A DNA stretch of 64,000 nucleotides from Saturnia japonica (GCA_033032175.1 CM065328.1:11842690-11906689); one strand, 5' to 3'; positions 46,501-58,524 are shown, counted from the stretch's first letter. Notes: generated by a model from the letters alone, not told the origin. Program-made: numbers and translations.

Positions 46501-47603
46501 TAGATTTAGAGCAGGTATGCCAGCAGTGTGAAACTTGTGCTGCAGAATCGCAAGCCCCTCCTCGTAGTCCGCCGCAATCTTGGCCTTATCATATTCAACC
46601 GTGGTCTAGGATCCATTTAGATTTTTTGGGCCCTTATAATAGTAGGATGTTTTTGGTTCTCGTTGATTCTAGTTCCAAGTGGCTCGAAATTTTTGAAATG
46701 CCGAAAACAAATGCTTTTTCTACAATCAAAGAGCTCAGGGCTACTTTAGCACGCTTTGGACTACCGACTGAAGTGGTGTCAGACCAAGGACCACCGTTCA
46801 CGAGTCTGGAATTTAAAAACTTTTTAACCGCTAATGGAATCCGTCAGTCTTTTTCACCGGTATACCATCCATCATCCAATGGTGCCGCTGAGAATGCGGT
46901 TAAATTATGTAAGCAAACCATTAAAAAAGCATATAGGGATTCAGTAGACGTGGATGCCGCACTACAGACTTTTCTATTAGCTTATAGAAATAGTATTCCT
47001 AGTACTCCTGGTGAAAGCCCAGCGCTGTTACTCCAACGTCGCTATTTACGTTCTCGTCTCGATTTATTACGTGGCGGACGTGCTCTCGATGACCATGTTA
47101 GGGATTCACAAGCACGACATACAAAAAACGCAGGCGGAATGCCGCGAACTTTAAATGAAGGCGAGGAGGTTTGGATGAGAGCTTATGGGGGACGAGACAA
47201 ATGGGTTCGAGGTACAATAACTGAGAGGTAAGGTACGCGAAGGTACGTGGTGGACGCGGGTAATGGTCGGCTTTCGCGAAGACATGTTGATCAATTGAAA
47301 CGTAGATCTTTATTAACTGATGTTCAGTACCCATCACAAAATGATAAAGATAATTTAGTGTCCAGGGGTGGTGAGGATGCTGTAGTATACCCGAGATCGG
47401 AAATGGAGGCGAAGGTTGCCGATGATGAGGTGGTAGGCAGTGAACAAGAGAATGATATTGATAGTTGTCCAGTAAGTCCACCTGGCTCCCCTGAATACGA
47501 GTCCGCAACTTCACCTCCATTGGAGTCTCCAAAAGAACCGCGTTATCCTAAGCGATCACGGAAACCAGTTATTAGATATGGCATTGATGAATATCATAAA
47601 TGA
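43506..47603 (+). pseudogene. Gag-Pol polyprotein of the mag-like element, one internal stop
   Basis: ATG at 43506 starts 48 nt past the LTR. The frame is open for 1241 codons, stops at TAA 47229-47231, and continues in the same frame to TGA at 47601-47603. Order: gag; two zinc knuckles (C-x2-C-x3-H-x4-C from residue 235, C-x2-C-x4-H-x4-C from residue 254); protease (DTG at 327-329); reverse transcriptase (FSKIDLSQAY with Asp 551, FLDD at 610-613); RNase H (Asp 759, Asp 825); integrase with HHCC zinc site (His 975, His 979, Cys 1008, Cys 1011) and D1039, D1093, E1129 (D-x35-E). Gag and pol are one frame with no visible shift site. The stop removes the integrase C-terminal end, where RYVVDAGNGRL resumes. 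A single substitution would explain it; readthrough is less likely. Enzymes upstream appear intact. Confidence 0.95.
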
Positions 47604-47752
47604 ATGTTGCTTGTAATATGTTATATGTGATTATGTTATTGTTCATTTAAAATTTTGTTATGCCATATATAGTCTTGTAAAAGTTATTGTTATATTTAGA
47701 GCATTATTGTTATATAAGCCTTATAAAGATATTCATATATTTAGTGAGGAGG

Positions 47753-47844
47753 TGTGATGTATTGTGTATTTCTTTGTACACGTCACTCGTACGTCAGTCG
47801 TGTCAGCTGGCCGTGCAAGCCAGACGTATGTAATAAATAAAACA
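47753..47844 (+). repeat. 3' LTR of the mag-like element
   Basis: Identical over all 92 bp to 43367-43458. The minus ORF across it is a shadow. Confidence 0.93.
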
Positions 47845-47919
47845 GACGACAAATGATAGAGATGACAAATTAAGTCCAGAAGAACTAAATCGGTAAGTGT
47901 CGGAAGACACATATTATAA

Positions 47920-48065
47920 TGATAGATTTTCAACTTGCGGGCTAACCAGGCAAGCATTAAAAAATGACCTACCACAATGCTATGGTTTTCATCGCGATGT
48001 TTCGCTTCACTAAAAGCTTAAGTTCGTTGCAGGATTAGAACCCACGTCATTCGACGCGATATCTG
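47920..48065. repeat. Dispersed repeat D copy with tRNA-like block
   Basis: 'gatagattttcaacttgcg' and 'accaggcaagcatta' match 8070-8240. It continues into 'ggattagaacccacg', a reversed B-box-like sequence. Confidence 0.45.
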
Positions 48066-48369
48066 CTCATATAATTTTTTTTTTAATACAAATTTTAAAA
48101 AAACCTTACTACTCGTTTGCGAAAAAGGAGGATTATGTTTTTCGAACGTATGAATATATATATGTCTATTTCTTTGGTATGCCATGTAGCCTAAATGCCT
48201 TGATGTACTTTAGCGTACGAGTTGTCGTTAGATACGTCTTAATTAGGGAAGTGATGTAAGTAATGTAATATTTAAGTACGTGGCCCGGAAATTATATAAA
48301 AACAAAAAATGTTTAGTGTGTTTTCGTTGCAGTCGGTTTTTTATTTCCTATTTCATAATTTATAAACTT

Positions 48370-48475
48370 TTATTTAATTTAGCCCCTAAGAAGGCACTTA
48401 TGAACGTCAAAATACATCGCAGTCATCGAGAAGAATCAGCAAGAATGCTCGGTAGAGTTTCTCCTTTTTTTGCTG
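48370..48475 (-). repeat. LINE 3' UTR remnant
   Basis: 'cctaagaaggcacttatgaa', 'gtcatcgagaagaatcagc' and a T-run match the reverse-orientation LINE tail at 51405-51510. Confidence 0.5.
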
Positions 48476-48499
48476 TACATATTCTTACCGCTTATCTTA

Positions 48500-48710
48500 A
48501 GTAGGGTCGACGCAGTATATTTTTTTCTTTCACTCTATCAAATATCATCTCAGTATTCACACCTATTCACAATTCAATCCACCCATACCTTCTTCGGTCT
48601 TCTTCTAGGAGTAGAGACTGCTGTATCCATCCACCTTCATATTTTACATTCTTCTAGTTATATGGCTTTCATTTTTCTTCATTACATGCCCATATAATGA
48701 TCCTATAAGC
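48500..48710. repeat. Dispersed repeat G copy
   Basis: This is homologous to 31600-31800 ('gtagggtcgacgcagtat', 'cagtattcacacc', 'tttacattcttctag'). The 74- and 75-codon ORFs in this area are not genes. Confidence 0.4.
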
Positions 48711-48789
48711 AGCATAAAGCTGCAGGTTTTGTGTCAGAGAGACAGTGTAACACCTTTACACTTTTAGTCCTCGTACGATACTGTATCCA

Positions 48790-48952
48790 ACAGTCCAATA
48801 TGATTCAACAAGGCTTTATATTACAATTCATTTTTACCAAAACTATGCACAGATCGCGTTTAAAACAACTTCTGCTATGATATAGTTCAAACTGGAAACA
48901 CTGACTAACAACGAAAATCATTAATATATAATAGATTTTGCATAAAGCTGGC
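48790..48952. repeat. Dispersed repeat H, right copy
   Basis: It aligns with 43165-43310: 'aaaactatgcacag', 'aaaacaacttctgc', 'tagttcaaactgg', ending 'tagattttg'. Confidence 0.4.
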
Positions 48953-49100
48953 TTCGTGGCACAATGGTAGGAAGTCCTACTATTGAGCCGAGAGGTCGCG
49001 GGTTTGATCCCCGCATACGACTAACATTTATGTAATGAGCATAATTGTCAGTTGTATATCTGAGTGTTTTTTATTTATATAATATGTATATCAGCTGTTT
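48953..49100 (+). repeat. tRNA-derived SINE
   Basis: It has a pol III A-box-like 'tggcacaatggtagg' (48958 onwards) and a B-box-like 'gggtttgatccccgc' 45 bases later, the spacing of a tRNA head. The acceptor arm does not pair, and a SINE body with 'gagcataattgtcag' and 'atctgagtgt' follows. It is therefore a SINE, not a tRNA gene. Confidence 0.65.
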
Positions 49101-49109
49101 AGTTAAATA

Positions 49110-49240
49110 GCCGTGTGTAAATTGTGTCCCCATATTTATTTTTTATTTTTAAAGTCATCAAGTCTACCCTATAATAACCTTTAGACAGAAAACCTGCTTG
49201 ACATGGCCCTTGAACTGACAGTCCGTCCTATTATCTACTT
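49110..49240 (-). pseudogene. LINE ORF2 extreme C-terminus remnant
   Basis: The minus strand gives a diverged version of the segment ending the LINE at 51590-51760 (LK.HIK...L..GYY..D). Only the last 30-40 codons remain. Confidence 0.35.
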
Positions 49241-49455
49241 AGGAATTTAATTTAAAATTATGCTGCGTTAATTCCAAAATTGTAACATATAACATAGGTA
49301 CGTCAAAAGTACCTAAAATGTGCACTTTGAAATTTAAATAAACATCTCTAAATATTATTTATATCTACAACAAAAACACATACATATAGTAGGAGGAACG
49401 CAAGAACTTTTTAACTCTCTCCCTCGGGAGGCGCGTCATGTTTCGTATCGTTCTG

Positions 49456-49510
49456 TAACCACAATGCTACCTACCGCAACGCTACCTACCGCAGTGCTAC
49501 CTGCCGCACC
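49456..49510 (+). repeat. Short tandem repeat, 15-bp units
   Basis: 'gcaacgctacctacc' repeats three times with small changes (cacaatgctacctacc, gcaacgctacctacc, gcagtgctacctgcc). Confidence 0.75.
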
Positions 49511-49939
49511 GACTCCGCATTAATTAAAACGCACCGGATGTACAGCAACTTTTGATGTTTTCCCTAGCATTTTTCTTTTCTTATCCACGAAAACGATGCT
49601 ACTTTTTTCCGAAGTTACGTAAGCTGTTGTATATTTCGGTCGTTTATATTACTCTTTCGAAAAACATAATATTTTTTTTATTGAATGGATCTATCTTTTT
49701 ACATGTAATAAATGAAAAGGGACAAAAAAAGTGACTGAAAAAAAACAGCACTCAAACTTGCTTTTTATTTGATTCCCAGACGTGGTACTTAAATATTATA
49801 TAGCCTATGTCGCTCCCAAAATTAAGATGAATCTAACGACATTTCGTATGCTAAAATCCTTCATACCGTTTAGGCTACAGATCGTACCAAAGAAATATAC
49901 AGACATACAGACGCTCGAAAACGTAACCCTTCTTTTAGC

Positions 49940-50480
49940 AGTCGGGTAAAAAAAAAACAACTTCAATGATTTTGAGAAGTTCCCTGATGTATCTTCTAAG
50001 TAAAAGACCACCCTTGAGGCATCTCCTTTGCAATTATATTTAAATCATCCAAATCAATCCATAAACGAAGAAGTTATCCCTGAAAATTCATTCAAAAAAT
50101 ATACATTCGAACTGAGAGCCTCCTTCTTTTTTTAAAGCCGGTTCAAATGAGTTTCTTCCCGGTTACTCTCGATGACTGGGGTATCTTCCGAACCAGTAGT
50201 GGAGTTTTGGCATTAAGTTCTTTTTTGGAGTTTAAATTGAATATTTTTCCCCCTTTTAATAACCGACTTCAACAAAAGACGGGAGTTTACTCAATTCGAA
50301 TGTATTTTTTAATGGATGTTCATCCATAACTTTTTTATTTGTTGGATAGAGGATACCTCAAGGGTTGGTCCCATTTTTAATTTAATTGGCATTGGGCCTT
50401 CAACTCCGAAGATACACACAGGAACTCTTCAAAATGATTGAAGTCGGTTTTCCTTTTTGTTAAAAATTGTCTTGTACTAT
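49940..50480. repeat. Dispersed repeat C with LINE tail fragments (copy 1)
   Basis: It holds 'cttcaatgattttgagaagt', 'agtttcttcccggttactc' and 'attgaagtcggttttcc', as in 5441-5850 and 11970-12160. The same block is at 53060-53600. Confidence 0.45.
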
Positions 50481-51374
50481 TATTATTGTTTTTTAATCTG
50501 TTACAAAATGATGACACACTATACCTAAAAATATGTTGTCTTGAGTTCATCGTTTAGAGCGATTACTACAACGTTTAAAAATTTTTTTTTTTCCAAATAT
50601 CTCACTGAAAAGTGCATTATATACTAAGTTATACACGACAATTGTGTCCGACTTGATAGCGATAGATGGCGTGGATGTATTGCCGATCTATTTAAATCAC
50701 TAGCCATGCTACAATTAAAAAAAAGTTGGCCGTCACGGGACGCCTGACAGACGTGAAACCTCTTAGAATTTTTTTTAAAAAAACATGACAAACCATAAGA
50801 AAGTCACTGTGACGATGTTTATTTTATTACTATGTGTATCGTGGTCTCGACCCGTACCAACCACTTTTAATTTATCCATGTTATAACATGAAACTTTGAA
50901 ATAATAGAATCTATTCAAAAAAACAAACTCGGCTCCACACCGCCAACGTTGGGGACAAAGCGTCGCCACGCCAACAACAAGTCTGATCCGCAGCATTACA
51001 TATATGTCACATCAAAAATGTATTTATATATTACGTTAAATAACTAAATTACCGTACCTTGTATTATTTATTTCAGAGGCATTCATTAATAACAAACCTT
51101 TTAGTATCATAACGGCTAATTGAACTCATGTGTACACATCAGTCGAAGTCCGTTAATAAATCTAAAAGCACGAATACAGAAACCGCGGATTAACGCTCAA
51201 GCCAAAACTGGGATTAAGCTGGGAACGTGTTACACCGTCCTGTAATATTTTTTTCTAATTTACGTACATTCAATAGGGAGCAAAATCAAGTGCTTTTACG
51301 CGCAACATATTCGAGCATCTTATACCTACTAAGGGCGGGTATATGCATATATTCAACTTACTTTTAATATTAAA

Positions 51375-51930
51375 AATCAAAATCAAAATAATTTCTGTTC
51401 AATTTAGGCCATATGAAGGCACTTATGAACGTCAAAACACTTCTGCTGGTTCGGAAATCATCCCAGCCATCGAGAAGAACCAATAAGAAACTCGATCTGG
51501 TTTAACTTTTTTTTTTGTCAAGTGTACAAATATTAATATAACAGGTAAAATAATATTAATTCAGTGGATGCACAGAAATGAAATCACTTCCAGACATCAC
51601 TATCATTCACATAATGATCCACCCTATAATATCCTTCTAACAGTAAAGCCCGCTTGATATGTTCCTTTAACTTATTGTCCGGCAAATCAGTAATGTGCTT
51701 CGGGATCTTGTTATAGAACCTAATACTATTAATTAAAAGTTTTATTAGTCTTACTAAATCTAAAACACGGTACGACTAATTTATCTTCTATTTCTAGTAT
51801 TAACATTGTGCTGATCTTTAACAAAATCCACCTTGTCTAAGATTATACGAACATACATTAAGTTATCAAATATGTATTGGGAGGGCAAAGTTAAAATACT
51901 AATATTAATATATGTATCATATATTAACTT
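51375..51930 (-). pseudogene. LINE ORF2 C-terminus and 3' UTR (copy 1)
   Basis: The minus strand reads LTLPSQYIFDNLMYVR, VDFVKDQHNVNTRNR, then IRFYNKIPKHITDLPDNKLK, HIKRALLLEGYY and VDHYVNDSDVW before a stop. These are the residues following the RT domain in CR1/Jockey-like LINEs. A 3' UTR with 'cataagtgccttcatatgg' and a TTTTGATTTTGATTT tail follows. The frame is broken in the middle. The copy is duplicated at 54494-55050. Confidence 0.65.
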
Positions 51931-52916
51931 TGCATATTGTATATACTCCAAGGGAAGTGTTCATAAAGAGTAAATCCAGTTGCACGTCGAAGTTGACAAG
52001 CACCATTTTTTAATCACTATTTAAGTGAAGCGATGGGGCTAGTTGGAATTTAAAATTTTAATTGTGATTGTGTTGGATTTTTAACATGCACGAGAATATC
52101 TATTTCATATTCGTCCATGTTTCCTTATTATACATTACTGATTATTAAAGAACACAATAATAAATTTATAATGTTATATATTTTAGCTTGCTTATAATCC
52201 AATATTTATAAATAAATTTGTTTTATAACAAGTAAACAAAACTAATAATTAGTTTTTCTGAAAAATTATACGAAAAGCAAGAAAACTAAACGTTTCAAAT
52301 GCATTTTTCTTGATTTAATGATAGTTTTCACTTACCTACGTCATAGTAATCCTAAAGTTGCGATATTTTAAAAATATATAAACAAAAATTAATTTATTTC
52401 TTATGTCGTTGTGATAGACGGTCACTTATGAGCTTAAGCACTGTTTTACTAGGCTTGAATTATTGAAGCTTTAACAGGTCATGTAATGTACCGGAAAGGA
52501 AAATGGATTTAAACAATACTTACGTGTAAATAACGTCGAATGGTAATTTATTAGAACAAACTATTTCATTGAGGCTTAGTTAAGATGTTAGTTACAATGC
52601 GGTATTTATTAGTATTTTTTTACCCTTATAGAACCTCTTTATTTTTCTTCTGCTTGTGTCTGTTTTTGCGTTTTTCTAGAAAATGGTTAGAGGTAGAAAA
52701 TTGAAAATAGTATCTTAGAATAAGGTGTATGACCTCATATTGCTGTAAAAAATGTAGGTGAACGTAATAAAGCATGTATAAATATGTAGCAGTATATAAA
52801 ATAGTATTTAAAAATAATGCACACGAATTGCATGATTTAATTCCATTCAATCCGCTCCACCATAGGGTAATTAGACCACCGTGAGGGTTTCCATACTTAT
52901 GTTGTGAAAATTCCCC

Positions 52917-55900
52917 TATATAGCCTATGTCGCTCCCAAAATTAAGATGAATCTAACGACATTTCGTATGCTAAAATCCTTCATACCGTTTAGGCTACAG
53001 ATCGTACCAAAGAAATATACAGACATACAGACGCTCGAAAACGTAACCCTTCTTTTAGCAGTCGGGTAAAAAAAAAACAACTTCAATGATTTTGAGAAGT
53101 TCCCTGATGTATCTTCTAAGTAAAAGACCACCCTTGAGGCATCTCCTTTGCAATTATATTTAAATCATCCAAATCAATCCATAAACGAAGAAGTTATCCC
53201 TGAAAATTCATTCAAAAAATATACATTCGAACTGAGAGCCTCCTTCTTTTTTTAAAGCCGGTTCAAATGAGTTTCTTCCCGGTTACTCTCGATGACTGGG
53301 GTATCTTCCGAACCAGTAGTGGAGTTTTGGCATTAAGTTCTTTTTTGGAGTTTAAATTGAATATTTTTCCCCCTTTTAATAACCGACTTCAACAAAAGAC
53401 GGGAGTTTACTCAATTCGAATGTATTTTTTAATGGATGTTCATCCATAACTTTTTTATTTGTTGGATAGAGGATACCTCAAGGGTTGGTCCCATTTTTAA
53501 TTTAATTGGCATTGGGCCTTCAACTCCGAAGATACACACAGGAACTCTTCAAAATGATTGAAGTCGGTTTTCCTTTTTGTTAAAAATTGTCTTGTACTAT
53601 TATTATTGTTTTTTAATCTGTTACAAAATGATGACACACTATACCTAAAAATATGTTGTCTTGAGTTCATCGTTTAGAGCGATTACTACAACGTTTAAAA
53701 ATTTTTTTTTTTCCAAATATCTCACTGAAAAGTGCATTATATACTAAGTTATACACGACAATTGTGTCCGACTTGATAGCGATAGATGGCGTGGATGTAT
53801 TGCCGATCTATTTAAATCACTAGCCATGCTACAATTAAAAAAAGTTGGCCGTCACGGGACGCCTGACAGACGTGAAACCTCTTAGAATTTTTTTTAAAAA
53901 AACATGACAAACCATAAGAAAGTCACTGTGACGATGTTTATTTTATTACTATGTGTATCGTGGTCTCGACCCGTACCAACCACTTTTAATTTATCCATGT
54001 TATAACATGAAACTTTGAAATAATAGAATCTATTCAAAAAAACAAACTCGGCTCCACACCGCCAACGTTGGGGACAAAGCGTCGCCACGCCAACAACAAG
54101 TCTGATCCGCAGCATTACATATATGTCACATCAAAAATGTATTTATATATTACGTTAAATAACTAAATTACCGTACCTTGTATTATTTATTTCAGAGGCA
54201 TTCATTAATAACAAACCTTTTAGTATCATAACGGCTAATTGAACTCATGTGTACACATCAGTCGAAGTCCGTTAATAAATCTAAAAGCACGAATACAGAA
54301 ACCGCGGATTAACGCTCAAGCCAAAACTGGGATTAAGCTGGGAACGTGTTACACCGTCCTGTAATATTTTTTTCTAATTTACGTACATTCAATAGGGAGC
54401 AAAATCAAGTGCTTTTACGCGCAACATATTCGAGCATCTTATACCTACTAAGGGCGGGTATATGCATATATTCAACTTACTTTTAATATTAAAAATCAAA
54501 ATCAAAATAATTTCTGTTCAATTTAGGCCATATGAAGGCACTTATGAACGTCAAAACACTTCTGCTGGTTCGGAAATCATCCCAGCCATCGAGAAGAACC
54601 AATAAGAAACTCGATCTGGTTTAACTTTTTTTTTTGTCAAGTGTACAAATATTAATATAACAGGTAAAATAATATTAATTCAGTGGATGCACAGAAATGA
54701 AATCACTTCCAGACATCACTATCATTCACATAATGATCCACCCTATAATATCCTTCTAACAGTAAAGCCCGCTTGATATGTTCCTTTAACTTATTGTCCG
54801 GCAAATCAGTAATGTGCTTCGGGATCTTGTTATAGAACCTAATACTATTAATTAAAAGTTTTATTAGTCTTACTAAATCTAAAACACGGTACGACTAATT
54901 TATCTTCTATTTCTAGTATTAACATTGTGCTGATCTTTAACAAAATCCACCTTGTCTAAGATTATACGAACATACATTAAGTTATCAAATATGTATTGGG
55001 AGGGCAAAGTTAAAATACTAATATTAATATATGTATCATATATTAACTTTGCATATTGTATATACTCCAAGGGAAGTGTTCATAAAGAGTAAATCCAGTT
55101 GCACGTCGAAGTTGACAAGCACCATTTTTTAATCACTATTTAAGTGAAGCGATGGGGCTAGTTGGAATTTAAAATTTTAATTGTGATTGTGTTGGATTTT
55201 TAACATGCACGAGAATATCTATTTCATATTCGTCCATGTTTCCTTATTATACATTACTGATTATTAAAGAACACAATAATAAATTTATAATGTTATATAT
55301 TTTAGCTTGCTTATAATCCAATATTTATAAATAAATTTGTTTTATAACAAGTAAACAAAACTAATAATTAGTTTTTCTGAAAAATTATACGAAAAGCAAG
55401 AAAACTAAACGTTTCAAATGCATTTTTCTTGATTTAATGATAGTTTTCACTTACCTACGTCATAGTAATCCTAAAGTTGCGATATTTTAAAAATATATAA
55501 ACAAAAATTAATTTATTTCTTATGTCGTTGTGATAGACGGTCACTTATGAGCTTAAGCACTGTTTTACTAGGCTTGAATTATTGAAGCTTTAACAGGTCA
55601 TGTAATGTACCGGAAAGGAAAATGGATTTAAACAATACTTACGTGTAAATAACGTCGAATGGTAATTTATTAGAACAAACTATTTCATTGAGGCTTAGTT
55701 AAGATGTTAGTTACAATGCGGTATTTATTAGTATTTTTTTACCCTTATAGAACCTCTTTATTTTTCTTCTGCTTGTGTCTGTTTTTGCGTTTTTCTAGAA
55801 AATGGTTAGAGGTAGAAAATTGAAAATAGTATCTTAGAATAAGGTGTATGACCTCATATTGCTGTAAAAAATGTAGGTGAACGTAATAAAGCATGTATAA

Positions 55901-56035
55901 ATATGTAGCAGTATATAAAATAGTATTTAAAAATAATGCACACGAATTGCATGATTTAATTCCATTCAATCCGCTCCACCATAGGGTAATTAGACCACCG
56001 TGAGGGTTTCCATACTTATGTTGTGAAAATTCCCC
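52917..56035. repeat. 3.12-kb tandem duplication, copy 2
   Basis: 3119 bp, starting TATATAGCC and ending AAAATTCCCC like copy 1. After the last base copy 1 runs straight into copy 2, while copy 2 runs into unrelated sequence ('cgattcgcatg'). Confidence 0.95.
54494..55050 (-). pseudogene. LINE ORF2 C-terminus and 3' UTR (copy 2)
   Basis: Identical to 51375-51930 as part of the tandem duplication, with the same frame breaks. Confidence 0.65.
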
Positions 56036-56540
56036 CGATTCGCATGAAGCGTTACGCTTCGTCGTTCATTATGCGAACAGCAAGGGAGTGAATTCAATCC
56101 CGTCGTCTTTCACCATCCACCTATAACTTGGGAGTCTTCAAGCGAAGTGTGAATAGGCATTTAATAGGTAAGCGCGATACATCGTCGGCCTCAACTTACT
56201 GTTACAACTTAAGGTAGGTTAAGTAGGTGTTAAATCACCTTCACTAAACGAGCACTCACTTTTTTATTTAATATTGTTTTTTTTATCTTCTTCTTTGAAT
56301 TGACAGGAGCGGAGCACTCGCGAGGCCATTTGTTCAACAATTTTTAACCACCGTCAAGTGCACGTAGATTTTTCCTCCTCTTAGAGGGCAAGAGTGACTC
56401 TTGTGCGGTCGCGCGTGGCGCTGTCCGCGGCTCGTTAGCGGGAGGTTTGAAAGTGGAAGGGAAAGGATTAAGCTTGTTCACTTACCATCAGGTAAGAACG
56501 AGGCCAAGCGCATACCTATATTACATAAAAAAACACGCAA
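56036..56540. repeat. Decayed LINE-like and dispersed repeat sequence
   Basis: The + strand near 56090-56170 has features of a LINE ORF2 end (ESSSEV and related short matches in shifted frames). 56480-56520 'cttaccatcaggtaagaacg' is a repeat motif common in moth genomes. The ORFs at 56401-56824 appear noncoding. Confidence 0.3.
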
Positions 56541-56579
56541 ACCTCAGGACGCAATACGGCATTTTTTTAAAATTGTGTA

Positions 56580-56710
56580 CGTCAATCGATTGGTACATCG
56601 CTTTGTGGTACAATCCAAAAACAACGGTGACCACCAAGAGACCAGTACTAAATCGCTGGTCATCACTGTCAATTCGGCTTGCAAACCTGTTGGCAGTTGG
56701 ATATATACTG
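56580..56710. repeat. Dispersed repeat F copy
   Basis: 'gtacaatccaaaaacaacgg' and 'tgaccaccaagagacc' match 19075-19110 and 60815-60850. Confidence 0.45.
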
Positions 56711-56915
56711 GCTAATCCCGAAACGCGACAAACCAAAAAACATGCATTGCAAGAGTCTAACACCATGTGCATTATAGTCGCATCTCAGTCAGAGATAAAT
56801 ACCTACCATACCATTTTACCTTGATACTGAAGTGGTTGATCGCTAATTAAGATACAGCGCGCGTGCGACTCGTTCAGAATAACTGATTGGATGTTTTTTT
56901 TAAAATATAATTACA

Positions 56916-57420
56916 CTAGCTGTACCCGTGGCTTCACTCACGTGGGTACTACAGAATGCTCGTGCGAATCTTGCTCGTCGCTCCCAGCTATTTTAAAGAC
57001 AAAAATGCTTATTGTGGTTGTTCCTTAGAAGATATATGTATATTCTCCCGTTTTTTTGTAGGTATTTTTAATACCTATAATTATATAGTACATTAATTTG
57101 TCATATATCTTATGGTTTACTCAGCATAAGCCATTTAAGCGCCCGAATTGATTCACCATGACCAGATTTTTTTTTTATTTGTGTGGAGCCCTAAAATAAA
57201 AGTAGCCTCGTTGTATCATCAGCTATCTATCAGTGAAAGTCCCGTCAAAATCGGTCTAACCGTTTCGGAGATTACCTGGAACAAACAGACAGACAGAGAC
57301 AAAATTTTAAAAGTAGGCTTTTTATTATAGGTATCGTGTATACTTTCATATGCATTTAGTAAAAAACCGTTATTTTTACATTACAAACAAACACTTCAAT
57401 CTTATTAATTGTATTGATGA
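56916..57420 (-). mobile_element. Helitron B, full-length reverse copy
   Basis: On the minus strand it starts TCATCAATACAATTAATAAG (57420 or 57417) after an A and ends 'ccacgggtacagCTAG' before a T. Its first 70 bases are also the outer part of the left inverted-repeat arm. Confidence 0.7.
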
Positions 57421-58030
57421 TGTAAGAAAATCATAATGTTACAGAATTATTTAAGGTTTATTATATAAATTGAAATGGTAGATAAGTCATGGAATAAGAT
57501 CTCGTACTAGAGTAAGATAGTGCAAGAAATAAGAAAAGAGATGATGAAACCATAGAATTTAAATCTAAGAATAAATTAATGGCAATGGTTATAATAGGGA
57601 AAACATAGATGCAGACGTTACCAAACACATTGAGCCGCTTCAGCTGCGCAGGAACATCTTCTCGCTGAGCGTGTTCTACCGTCTGTAGCATGGTGAGTGT
57701 TCTGAAGAGCTGTTCAACCTAATACCATCCTTCCACAACAGATACACACAATGACTAATCTTTGTCGTACCGTGAAGCTGCTGAACCTTCTCCCGGCCAG
57801 TGTGTTCCCTCCTTCTCACGAAATCAGGTCTTTTAGTGAAGAGATATTTATGCAGACCGGCATGAAAGCGGTGACCGTCGTTGGATTACGATCTCGCGGT
57901 GGTCACCGTTGTGTTTGGATTGTACTATGCTTACCATCAAAGACAGTACCGTCAATGCGCCGAGTTATAAAAAAAACGGGAAAGTTAAATACACAAAGTT
58001 AGAGAATTAAATTAATCAAGAAAACTAAAT
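57348..58030 (+). repeat. Left arm of a 0.68-kb inverted repeat
   Basis: It aligns as reverse complement to 60711-61396 with scattered substitutions, and the spacer is about 2.7 kb. It contains the start of a Helitron B plus repeat F. Matching ORFs in both arms (for example MTNLCRTVKLLNLLPASVFP) exist only because the arms are homologous. Confidence 0.85.
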
Positions 58031-58520
58031 CTTAGGTATTATTACATCGTGTATGGTGGTCTCGATCAGTCGGTGACAACTGTCGTATCCCACCACCCAG
58101 AGAACCGATGAGTGGTATAAAAACCACCTTTTATCTCTTTAGAGTTGTGTTGCGTAAAATTGAACTGTATCCAATCGCGTATCTGTTTGAATTCAGATAA
58201 CATATCCCGCAGAAACGGGTCAATGCTTTTCGTATTTATGCAAATTAACGATAAATTCGCTTTTTACTAAGGATTACTTTACAGATCCAATAAATAGTAA
58301 AAACATTAAATATATACTTAAAGAGTACTACGTCAATTCAATTGTATAAAGTAAGTAAATAAATAAAATTATAAATAAATATTCATTTAATACCATATAT
58401 TATTAACAAACAGCAACGCGTTGAATAAAACCTCAGGCCATGGCATGCTAAGACAAACCCCAGAGGTTTAATAGGATGCCTTTTACGAAACTTTGTAAAA
58501 TAATTGATTAGTGTAAATCT
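58031..58520. other. Spacer sequence, nothing recognised
   Basis: No supported frame or repeat. Confidence 0.3.
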
Positions 58521-58524
58521 TACT

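Larger units (their letters stand above)
43367..47844 (+). mobile_element. mag-like Ty3/gypsy LTR retrotransposon
   Basis: The element is 4478 bp. LTRs of 92 bp (43367-43458 and 47753-47844) are identical, start TGTGATG and end AAAACA. The silkworm mag element also has very short LTRs. After the 5' LTR comes 'gtggcgacgaa', the place for a primer-binding site, and before the 3' LTR the purine tract 'gtgaggagg' (47744-47752). The internal region carries one long gag-pol frame. No target-site duplication is evident: the bases before are 'catgat' and after 'gacgac'. Identical LTRs point to recent insertion. Confidence 0.93.
49797..52916. repeat. 3.12-kb tandem duplication, copy 1
   Basis: Every block I compared is identical to copy 2 (52917-56035) except one A in a run (8 A at about 50717, 7 A in copy 2). 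The copies abut directly with no spacer and no target-site duplication. The unit contains repeat C, a LINE 3' end and AT-rich DNA. Its ORFs appear twice and are unassigned. Confidence 0.95.

Noticed and set aside
48953..49025. Possible tRNA gene with A-box and B-box
   Set aside because: The acceptor and anticodon arms do not pair properly and a SINE body follows, so it is a tRNA-derived SINE.
49797..56035. Repeated ORFs of 60-74 codons present twice
   Set aside because: They occur twice only because of the tandem duplication; none has a recognisable domain and all lie in AT-rich or repeat sequence.
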